Assembly (NCBI GenBank): GCA_905193225.1
Contig: CAJJNV010000002.1
Location: 51,816-115,815, forward strand
DNA: 64,000 bases
Origin: an uncultured Oscillospiraceae bacterium
GTDB taxonomy: Bacteria; Bacillota; Clostridia; Oscillospirales; Acutalibacteraceae
Direction: 5' to 3'
The notes under the pieces: model-generated
What the model saw: only the letters and a program-made list of their open reading frames with translations
Databases searched by the model: none
Told to the model about the DNA's origin: nothing
Position numbers and translations under genes: made by a program
Shown: positions 52,079 to 58,657 of the stretch, piece by piece
Layout: every line of letters begins with the position of its first letter
Position numbering within the stretch: the stretch's first letter is position 1

Positions 52079-52409
52079 ACTTAACCATAGCGCACACATA
52101 CGAACGCGATTTTGGCGGAGAAAAATCCCCATATACTGCGTTAAAATGCTCGTTAATCCGACAGGATAAACTGCGCTTTTGCCTTGTATCTGAGAATTTT
52201 TCTTACCGACAAAATTCTACGACCTGAAATGAGCGTAGTAATGAGGGATTTTCGGTGCGGAGGAACATATAAGGCTGGCGCCTATATGCGACGACAAGCC
52301 GAAAAGCACCATTAATAGGCCGTTTCAGGCGTGTTCGGATATGTACGCTGTGGTTAAGCAAACGGTGCTCGACCACCGATTGTGCGGCCATAACGCACAC
52401 ATATGAGCA
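52079..52409. repeat. Imperfect inverted/direct repeat element in the recR-smpB gap
   Basis: This gap of about 420 bases has no gene. Near-identical 26-base arms lie at 52079-52104 (cttaaccatagcgcacacat and on) and, inverted, at 52331-52356 (ending acgctgtggttaag). A third direct copy of the core, ccataacgcacacat, lies at 52388-52402. Between them are a nested hairpin pair (TTTTCGG 52249-52255 with CCGAAAA 52299-52305, enclosing ATATA-GGC with GCCTATAT at 52267-52287). Next to the right arm is cggtgctcgaccaccga (52355-52371), whose inverted near-copy sits at 32427-32447. Possibly a miniature transposable element or structured RNA. Confidence 0.45.
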
Positions 52410-52473
52410 TGAGTGTTGCGGCTCATAGACCGTCCGCAATTATAATTACAAATTCGCAAAAAGGAGAATGACC

Positions 52474-52941
52474 GTGGAGAGAGAATCCGTAAAACCAATT
52501 GCCAACAACAAAAAAGCCTTCCACGATTATTTTGTGGAAGAGCGATTTGAAGCAGGAATAGAGCTTTTCGGCACCGAGGTCAAGGCCATAAGAGCCGGCG
52601 GAGTCAATTTGAAGGACTCCTGGTGCGCCATCGAGGGCGGAGAGATTTTTGTCAACGGTATGCACATCAGCCCCTATGATAAGGGAAATGTTTTCAACTG
52701 CGACAGCTATCGCGTGCGAAAGCTCCTGATGCACAAAAAGGAAATAATGCGCCTTTACGGCACCTTAAAACAGCAGGGACTGACCCTTATACCTCTTTCG
52801 GTCTATTTCAAGGGGTCCCTTGTTAAGGTCAGCGTAGGTCTTTGCAAGGGTAAAAAAATATACGATAAGCGGGATGACGCCGCAAAGAGGGATGCCAAAC
52901 GCAACATCGACCGTGCAATCAAGGAACGTAATTTCAGATAA
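52474..52941 (+). CDS. smpB: tmRNA-binding protein SmpB
   Basis: About 155 residues. The start is taken as GTG 52474, which lies 7 bases after GGAG; the ATG at 52468 is only 1 base from it. Landmarks: NNKKAFHDYFVEERFEAGIE, GTEVKAIRAGGVNLKDSW and LCKGKKIYDKRDDAAKRDA. SmpB brings tmRNA to stalled ribosomes. Its partner ssrA lies about 1 kb downstream. Confidence 0.95.
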   Translation: MERESVKPIANNKKAFHDYFVEERFEAGIELFGTEVKAIRAGGVNLKDSWCAIEGGEIFVNGMHISPYDKGNVFNCDSYRVRKLLMHKKEIMRLYGTLKQQGLTLIPLSVYFKGSLVKVSVGLCKGKKIYDKRDDAAKRDAKRNIDRAIKERNFR

Positions 52942-53077
52942 AAGCATTTTTCCGAACCGAAATATAAAGCGCAATAATTCCAAAAAGTAAATATTGTTGT
53001 ACTTAAAACCCCTGCCGAGTTTATCGAAGGGGTTTAATAGTAAAAATTCATTCTTGCCAAATAAAAGGTGAAGCACA

Positions 53078-53890
53078 GTGGACATAACAAAAGAAATAAA
53101 GAAAATCGAGTATAACGGGAAGGCCGCATACCTTAAACCTATGCTCATCGAAAAGGCGGTGGACGGCCGTCCCTTTAAAAAACGCCCGACAATTCTTGTT
53201 TTGCCCGGTGGGGGATACGGCTTTGTGTCGGACAGAGAGGGCGAGCCGGTGGCAAGATATTTTAATGCCGCGGGCTTCAATTGCTTTGTGCTCCGATATA
53301 CCGTAAATCAGGGGGAGGCCTGCTTTCCCGCGCCCCTTTATCAGGCGGCAAAGGCTGTGGAATATATCCGTCAAAACTGCGATGAATTCAATGTCGACCC
53401 GTCAAGGGTGTTTGTCATGGGCTTTTCGGCCGGCGGACATCTTGCGGCATGGCTTTCAAACGGTTGCGGAAGCGACCTTGCAAAGAGTCTTAAAATCGAC
53501 GAGACCCTTTCCAAACCCAACGGTCAGGTGCTTTGCTATCCGGTCATAACAGGCGAAAAAGGACTTGCAAACGAAGGCTCCTTCGTCAATCTTTTCGGCT
53601 GTGAGGATTTTCGTGAAAGATCCGAGCTTCCCGACCTTTCCTGCGAGAGGATGGTCACGAAAAATTCCCCTCCCGCATTTATCTGGCAGACGGTGGATGA
53701 TGATATTGTCCCTTCGGAAAATTCGCTCATTATGGCTTCGGCTCTCAAAAGGGCAGGGGTGCCGTTTGAACTTCATATGTACGAGAGCGGGCCTCACGGG
53801 CTGTCGGTCTGCGACGAGACCAGCGAGATGGTGTCGAAGGAATGTGAAGGCTGGAAAAAGCTTTGCGTTGACTTTTTAAAGAGATTGTGA
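53078..53890 (+). CDS. Alpha/beta hydrolase, esterase/lipase family
   Basis: A 270-residue protein with a GTG start at 53078 after aaaaggtgaag. Features: oxyanion region LVLPGGGYGFVSDREG, nucleophile serine in VMGFSAGGHLAAWLS, aspartate in QTVDDDIVPSENS and histidine in ESGPHGLS. These form the catalytic triad of acetyl-esterase/BD-FAE-like enzymes, which often deacetylate sugars. Cytoplasmic. It sits between smpB and ssrA but is probably unrelated to trans-translation. Confidence 0.88.
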   Translation: MDITKEIKKIEYNGKAAYLKPMLIEKAVDGRPFKKRPTILVLPGGGYGFVSDREGEPVARYFNAAGFNCFVLRYTVNQGEACFPAPLYQAAKAVEYIRQNCDEFNVDPSRVFVMGFSAGGHLAAWLSNGCGSDLAKSLKIDETLSKPNGQVLCYPVITGEKGLANEGSFVNLFGCEDFRERSELPDLSCERMVTKNSPPAFIWQTVDDDIVPSENSLIMASALKRAGVPFELHMYESGPHGLSVCDETSEMVSKECEGWKKLCVDFLKRL

Positions 53891-53898
53891 GATAATAA

Positions 53899-53932
53899 CC
53901 TTGCAAAGGGGAGAAAAATCTTTTTTGCAAGG
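53899..53932 (+). terminator. Terminator between esterase and tmRNA genes
   Basis: Inverted repeat ccttgcaaa / tttgcaagg, with the T-rich part inside the 3' arm. Confidence 0.7.
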
Positions 53933-53975
53933 TTTAACCTGCTTCGGCAGGGCATAAGAATTCCCATATACATAC

Positions 53976-54323
53976 GGGGGCGTAAAGGCTTCGACGGGGA
54001 TTCGGAACCGAAATAAGCGAGCAGCGTTGCGGACACGCTTTAAACGCCGTAACTTTAAAATTAAACGACAACAATACTGTTGCCTACGCTGCTTAATTAA
54101 GCAGCCGTCTTTACCCGAAGTACCGCGGTCGGGATAAAGGCGTCGATTAGCGGTGAACGCAAGCCGAAGGGGGTCTCGACTCGGTTTGTGATTTAGAGGC
54201 TACCGAGCCTTTTTGCCTGTCGTTTGGCGGAAGGGTGAGGGAATTTTAAATAAACGACTGCGCTCGGAGAAGGTTTTGGGAAAGAGTTTTCGGACACGGG
54301 TTCGATTCCCGTCGCCTCCACCA
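53976..54323 (+). ncRNA. ssrA: Transfer-messenger RNA (tmRNA)
   Basis: The 5' end GGGGGCGTAAAGGCTTCGAC pairs through its first seven bases with CGCCTCC at 54313-54319, followed by A and CCA (54321-54323). Pair 3 is the G-T wobble needed for alanyl-tRNA synthetase. The T-arm is cgggttcgattcccg (54298-54312). The tag reading frame ends at TAA 54094-54096 and its end reads NDNNTVAYAA (54064-54093); the resume codon is not certain, probably shortly before (about 54055-54060). Length 348 bases. Releases stalled ribosomes with SmpB. Confidence 0.96.
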
Positions 54324-54396
54324 AACCGTACTCAGACGAACAACTGCTTTTTCGCAGGCGGCTTCTCCGTGAAATGTCCGCTCTGATACGAAACAG

Positions 54397-54436
54397 AAAA
54401 CACCGCTTTAGATTAAGTTCTAAGGCGGTGTTTTTG
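54397..54436 (+). terminator. Intrinsic terminator downstream of tmRNA
   Basis: Inverted repeat aaacaccgcctt-like: aaaacaccgcttta / taaggcggtgttttt ending in a T run. Confidence 0.85.
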
Positions 54437-54519
54437 GCTATACTCTGCAATCGGCACATTGGTTTTCCAAAAAAATCCTCTGTAAAATGAAAGTATACTA
54501 AAATACAGGAGGGTTTATG

Positions 54520-54890
54520 ATGAAAAGCATTTATGAAATAGCAGGTGGAACAAATCGACGGCAAGGCGACCATGAACTTCCAAAGCTTAAATTACCAATC
54601 GAAGAAGAACTGTTTATCGGCGAATGGAAACGTCGGAACGCGAGGTACTTAAAACTGCACCGTAAAATCCTGTATTATAATTTACTGACGAGCGGGAAAC
54701 TGAATGTGCACCTTACTGAAGTTGACCGACAGGCGGAGAATATGTTTTTTAGCCGGTAAAACAGATGGCAGAGCAAGAGGGCGTGACGGAGCAGCTTAAA
54801 GCGGAAAATCAAATGGAATGGGTTCGGCGAATGAATAACATCTGTAACAGAATTACAGAAACGATATACAACTATTTCATTTACGGTTAA
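54520..54890 (+). pseudogene. Frameshifted TnpV-like transposon-encoded protein
   Basis: The first frame reads KSIYEIAGGTNRRQGDHELP, LLTSGKLNVHLTEVDRQAEN and stops at 54757-54759. A second frame continues the same family from about 54757: QMAEQEGVTEQLKAENQMEW, then RRMNNICNRI, ending at TAA 54888-54890. Together they match the small TnpV proteins of clostridial conjugative transposons. A one-base deletion near 54750-54757 breaks the gene. It lies about 200 bases after tmRNA, at the point where the DNA becomes AT-rich, so it is probably a relic of a mobile element integrated at the ssrA end. Confidence 0.85.
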
Positions 54891-54929
54891 CGCTGCTCCG
54901 ATATTCTTAACAACCACCGAATAAAATGC

Positions 54930-54973
54930 AAAAATCCGATGAACCGAAAGAGATTTGTGTTCATCGGATTTTT
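54930..54973. terminator. Bidirectional terminator
   Basis: 10-bp inverted repeat ATCCGATGAA (54934-54943) / TTCATCGGAT (54960-54969) flanked by an A run on the left and a T run on the right. Works for both the tnpV relic and the minus-strand cassette. Confidence 0.85.
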
Positions 54974-54991
54974 ACTATCAATTATTATGTT

Positions 54992-55237
54992 TTATAGTTT
55001 TACAACTTTATAAATGGTATATCCCGCAGCCTTTGCGATCCGTATAAATGCTTCTAATTTCTCACCTGTTACATTTTCAGAAGAAAAGGCTTGAATTTCC
55101 ACGTTTTCTTGCGCATTCAGATCGGCCTTAATTTTATTAATCAAGTGTTTCCTATAGGTTATTACCTCGCTAAAACAGCCGTTTTTATACTGAAAAATAT
55201 ATTGCTCGTTTTTTGCATTTTCTTTTGCGATAATCAT
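54992..55237 (-). CDS. Small protein of cassette copy B
   Basis: 81 residues from ATG 55237 with aaaggaaa upstream. No known domain was recognised; it is charged and soluble (KENAKNEQYIFQYKNG, ending AAGYTIYKVVKL). It is the last gene of the copy B cassette. A broken homologue with the shared pattern KENxxNxxY and a similar C-terminus lies at 58222-58469 after the TIR gene, so the small protein is a standing part of the cassette. Function unknown. Confidence 0.7.
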   Translation of the reverse strand: MIIAKENAKNEQYIFQYKNGCFSEVITYRKHLINKIKADLNAQENVEIQAFSSENVTGEKLEAFIRIAKAAGYTIYKVVKL

Positions 55238-55297
55238 TGTTATTTTCCTTTCAATGGTAATTATTTAATTGAGTATAGTAGATACCATATTTCGAAT

Positions 55298-56374
55298 TTA
55301 CTTTTTACTTTTTATTTTTTTTATAATTAAACGAATCAATAAAACACAAGGGCAAAGAAATATTATAAGTAGTAAAAAGGCCAAAAATGGCACCGAGTCA
55401 ATTCTAGGTATTACTACAACAAAAAATATAATTCCAGCCAATAACGCCCATAAAATATAGCCTATTAATGGGCAATAGAAATCTTCTCCGGTTAGACTGT
55501 TAACTTCCATAGAGCTATTTGAATTTTGATTTGTTGCAGAGCCACTTTGAGTATTTGCATTTTGATTTGTTGCAGAGACACTTTGAGTATTTGCATTAAT
55601 TAACGGTACATAACTCGGATCTAATGCTTTTATTCTTTCTTCTGCTTTTATTAACTTATTCGAATGATGTTTTAATATTTCATTGACGTATACTTTGTCT
55701 AAAGTATCAAGCAATAAATAGTTATCAACATATGATTTTAAATAGGATACCACTATTTGTGTCGAATTTTCGGCAAAATATTTTTCTAAAAGGTCTGCCA
55801 TGTTTTTTTGAAGCTCGGCAATAGCAGATGTTTGACATGCAAGCGTTGCAACAGTGTCGTCTAATTGCGAATATTTTCTATATTGAGATTTTGCCGTATA
55901 GATACAGAGCTCACAAAGAGTATCGATTTTTGTAATTATTTCTTTTGCAATATTCCATTTTTCGTCTATCGTTTTGTCACTTTTGTCAATCAAATCGAAT
56001 ACACTGTCTAATGAATTAGCAAGGCGAGTCGCTGAATCCGCCATATTTTTCAAACTGGTTTGCATAACTTTGAAGTAATTAAAATAAAATAATGATTCCC
56101 AATCATGAGGATTTTCAAATGTAATCATTTCATAGTATTTTGACGCTAACTCCGCATTATCATCGTCTTTTGCACGTCTTGCCATTATATATAAATTCTT
56201 AACTTTATCTGAAACATCTACCTTTACTGTGCCTTGAACATCAACAGTTCCTTCGATCATCATCTTCTTTGCTTCTTCAATAGAATATTTACATCCGCAG
56301 TTTTGACAAACGAACACACCATCCTGCTTTATAAGATCTGTTCCGCCGCACATTTCGCAAGTTAATTGCTTCAT
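55298..56374 (-). CDS. Zinc-ribbon membrane protein of cassette copy B (no TIR domain)
   Basis: A 358-residue protein from ATG 56374 (atggagg upstream). Residues 1-35 are a zinc ribbon: CEMCGGTDLIKQDG and CQNCGCKYS. The middle, about residues 40-255, is predicted helical. Residues about 265-295 contain a near-perfect short repeat (ANTQSVSATNQN / ANTQSGSATNQN), then two hydrophobic helices near the C-terminus (LIGYILWALLAGIIFFVVVI and FLAFLLLIIFLCPCVLLI). It holds the position that the TIR protein has in copy A and shares its N-terminal ribbon idea, but not the TIR or DUF6273 domains. Function unknown; probably a cytoplasm-facing membrane protein. Confidence 0.75.
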   Translation of the reverse strand: MKQLTCEMCGGTDLIKQDGVFVCQNCGCKYSIEEAKKMMIEGTVDVQGTVKVDVSDKVKNLYIMARRAKDDDNAELASKYYEMITFENPHDWESLFYFNYFKVMQTSLKNMADSATRLANSLDSVFDLIDKSDKTIDEKWNIAKEIITKIDTLCELCIYTAKSQYRKYSQLDDTVATLACQTSAIAELQKNMADLLEKYFAENSTQIVVSYLKSYVDNYLLLDTLDKVYVNEILKHHSNKLIKAEERIKALDPSYVPLINANTQSVSATNQNANTQSGSATNQNSNSSMEVNSLTGEDFYCPLIGYILWALLAGIIFFVVVIPRIDSVPFLAFLLLIIFLCPCVLLIRLIIKKIKSKK

Positions 56375-56389
56375 TTCTGTTCCTCCATA

Positions 56390-57058
56390 TCATTTCAATA
56401 TTTTTGTTTTTTTATTCCATTCCGTTAAAAGTAAATCAAGTTCCGCAATAATTTCCGATTTATTGTCAGACTTTTTGAGTTCCGTTGCTTTTTCGCTGAT
56501 TTTTGTGTCCAAATCTGCAAGTACTTCATTACTCATAGGGTCACTAAACCGTATTTTCTCGGCAAGCTTTGTAAGTGCCGCTTTTGTTTCGGCATCGGTT
56601 TCCGAGTTTGCCAACATTTCAATATCAACTTGAAGTGATTTAATATAGAAAACTTTTTTCTCAACCTTTTCTTCCACACGGTTAATTTCTTCTCTGCCGG
56701 TTTCTGTACCGATTAAGCAAATTCCCGAAATGCCAAGTATTAAAGCACATACCACAATAGCAACCCAACTTGCAGTTAACGGAAGTGCCATAAATATTGC
56801 AAATGCAAAAAGTTGAATAATTAAGTATGTAATTCCAACCGAGATTAACGGAATACCGAGAAATTTGCTTTTCAGAGTATCTGCACCTTTAAATGCAACC
56901 TTCCAAATGGCAATTTGAGAAATAAATGCAACAGCGGTAAACACATATGCTACCCAAAAGGTTGATGTTTTTACTGTAGGAATTGCAAAGGCGATAACAT
57001 TAAATAATACAAATGCTATACCCAAAACGGCATAAGTCATACCTTTATTCTTTTTCAT
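56390..57058 (-). CDS. Four-helix membrane protein of cassette copy B
   Basis: 222 residues from ATG 57058 (gggagggt upstream). Four hydrophobic segments in the first 120 residues (YAVLGIAFVLFNVIAFAI and on), then a cytoplasmic coiled-coil-like tail (EEKVEKKVFYIKSLQVDIEM, then DPMSNEVLADLDTKI). It is a homologue of the copy A protein at 61405-62109, sharing the DPxSNExLxDxxT pattern. The ATG lies 4 bases after the stop of the SPFH gene. No known family assigned. Confidence 0.75.
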   Translation of the reverse strand: MKKNKGMTYAVLGIAFVLFNVIAFAIPTVKTSTFWVAYVFTAVAFISQIAIWKVAFKGADTLKSKFLGIPLISVGITYLIIQLFAFAIFMALPLTASWVAIVVCALILGISGICLIGTETGREEINRVEEKVEKKVFYIKSLQVDIEMLANSETDAETKAALTKLAEKIRFSDPMSNEVLADLDTKISEKATELKKSDNKSEIIAELDLLLTEWNKKTKILK

Positions 57059-57061
57059 TTA

Positions 57062-57955
57062 TTAACCCTCCCTTTTTGTGCCGCATTTAGGGCAGAATTT
57101 TCCGGGCTTAATAAACTTAAAACCGCAATTAGAACAAGTATCGGGTGCTGAAACCTGCGTTCCGCATTCATCGCAAAATGCCGCACCGGGTGTTAGTTTA
57201 GCACCGCAGTTTTCACAAAAAGCATTAGTTGTGGGCTGAGATTGAGTGCCGACACCTGTAAAAGCATCATTTACTGCTCCGCCGACCATGCCGCCGACTG
57301 TTCCGCCAATGCCCGACATCACACCAAGACCGATGCCCATATTTGTAAATTCACCGACACCTTCGTTTTGTGCGGCTTGTTCCGCAACATCAAATCCACG
57401 CTCTTGTTGGTAGGTATAACCTTCGGTTGCACGCTTTTGCGCCAATGCTTTTGATTCGATAACCGTTTTCTGTGCTTCGGTTTGGGCGTAAATAACATCG
57501 GTTTGTTGTTTTAACTTTGCTTCGGTAATATCTGCATACTGACGGAAGTGTAATTCTTTGAATTTTTCGTATTGAGGGTCACCGTCCGGTTTTACGATAG
57601 TTGTTACAAAAAATCGGTTTAATGTAACACCGTATTCCTCGAAATCGCCGAGCAACCGAGTTTTTATATCGTTTGAAAAGACTTCAAGGCTTTCGTCAAT
57701 TTCAAAAATATTGATAGCACTTGCTTTCATTTCCTGTGCGATATATGTCTTAACCCTTGTCATCAAGAAAGCGCGGAAGAAGGTGGTAAGCTGATTTCGG
57801 TCAATCACTCGTTCAGTACCAACCAATTTTACAAGCAATTTTCGGGAATCTTCCACACTCAAAGCCATTTCACCGCTTGCACCGATTGATAACGGGAACT
57901 TGTATGTAGGCTCGACATACTGAACCTTACTGTCCGTACCCCACTTAATAGCCAT
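57062..57955 (-). CDS. SPFH/band-7 protein of cassette copy B, N-terminally truncated
   Basis: 297 residues from the first in-frame ATG 57955. It matches residues about 93 onward of the copy A SPFH protein (KWGTDSKVQ, FPLSIGASGEMALS, RAFLMTRVKTYIAQEMKA, FFVTTIVKPDGDPQYEKFK). The tail differs: a Gly-rich segment and two or three CxxC zinc ribbons (CENCGAKL, FCDECG, CSNCGF, FCPKCG) instead of SHOCT. The codons for TPFHCEVYFINKTEQ are still in frame just upstream, but at about 57995 the sequence switches to the 3' end of a membrane-protein gene, so the first 77-80 codons and the natural start are lost. Expression is doubtful: the local ATG has no good ribosome site. Confidence 0.8.
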   Translation of the reverse strand: MAIKWGTDSKVQYVEPTYKFPLSIGASGEMALSVEDSRKLLVKLVGTERVIDRNQLTTFFRAFLMTRVKTYIAQEMKASAINIFEIDESLEVFSNDIKTRLLGDFEEYGVTLNRFFVTTIVKPDGDPQYEKFKELHFRQYADITEAKLKQQTDVIYAQTEAQKTVIESKALAQKRATEGYTYQQERGFDVAEQAAQNEGVGEFTNMGIGLGVMSGIGGTVGGMVGGAVNDAFTGVGTQSQPTTNAFCENCGAKLTPGAAFCDECGTQVSAPDTCSNCGFKFIKPGKFCPKCGTKREG

Positions 57956-57994
57956 CTGCTCGGTTTTGTTAATAAAATAGACTTCGCAGTGGAA

Positions 57995-58172
57995 TGGCGT
58001 TTCGTTGCTTTATGAGTTCTGTTATCGAATTAGAAAGTGAAACGACAATTTCTTCATCGTTGTTTTTTACGGAGGTTGAAAGCCGATTCAGCATCATTTT
58101 TATGTTTGTTTCAACATCAAAAAGCTCGTTGTCGCTTACTGGATCGGAGTAACGTATGGCATCAAAAACCTT
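57995..58172 (-). pseudogene. 3' fragment of a third four-helix membrane protein gene
   Basis: About 172 bases nearly identical to 61433-61605 in the copy A gene (5 differences seen by eye). It encodes FDAIRYSDPVSDNELFDVET and on to ELIKQRNAI, then reads into the SPFH copy B sequence out of frame and stops. The left junction shares aaacgcc with both parents. It shows a former or recombined extra cassette unit. Confidence 0.85.
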
Positions 58173-58221
58173 ATCTTAAAATCATTTACTTATTTGCTAC
58201 GCCAAAGTAAAATAAAGAGGG

Positions 58222-58469
58222 TTACAGTCTTGTTAACTGAAAAATGTAAAACCCTTTTTTGTCTAATTCATCAACAAATTCTTTAAACTTTGCATAATCT
58301 TTGAGGTCGGATTCGGAATAGTTTAAACATAATGAGTATGTGTTGTTTAAATCTTTGCACAAATTTTTGGCGTAGGAAATTATTATTCCTGTTTTTTGCT
58401 TTTCTTAACCACAGTATAATTATCGTTTCTTGAATTTTCTTTAAATGATTCAGTGTTAATTATACACAT
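58222..58469 (-). pseudogene. Small protein of cassette copy A, frameshifted
   Basis: Start ATG 58469 with ggag at 58477-58480, reading MCIINTESFKENSRNDNY, VVKKSK, then a one-base shift at the A run (58392-58397) and on in the next frame with ISYAKNLCKDLNN to FVDELDKKGFYIFQLTRL and stop at 58222-58224. The restored product would be about 82 residues and lines up with the 81-residue small protein of copy B (KENSRNDNY with KENAKNEQY; GFYIFQLTRL with GYTIYKVVKL). It could also be a sequencing error in a homopolymer. The rest of 58470-58657 is AT-rich with no gene. Confidence 0.65.
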
Positions 58470-58657
58470 ATAAATTCTCCTTTTGATTTGTTCGGCTTAG
58501 ATTTTTAAAAGCTTTAAAAAGTTCTATACTTTATTCTTGATTAAAAGAAATTCACATAATCGTCTGGGGATATATATGGTTCTCCGTTAAAATAAATATT
58601 TAGAGTAATTTTTTTATGCATGAAAACTTGTCTTTTGCATGCATGCTAGTTGCCGTT

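Noticed and set aside
54298..54323. Attachment-site direct repeat of the ssrA 3' end inside the window
   Set aside because: No second copy of these bases was seen up to 64000; the other edge, if any, is outside.
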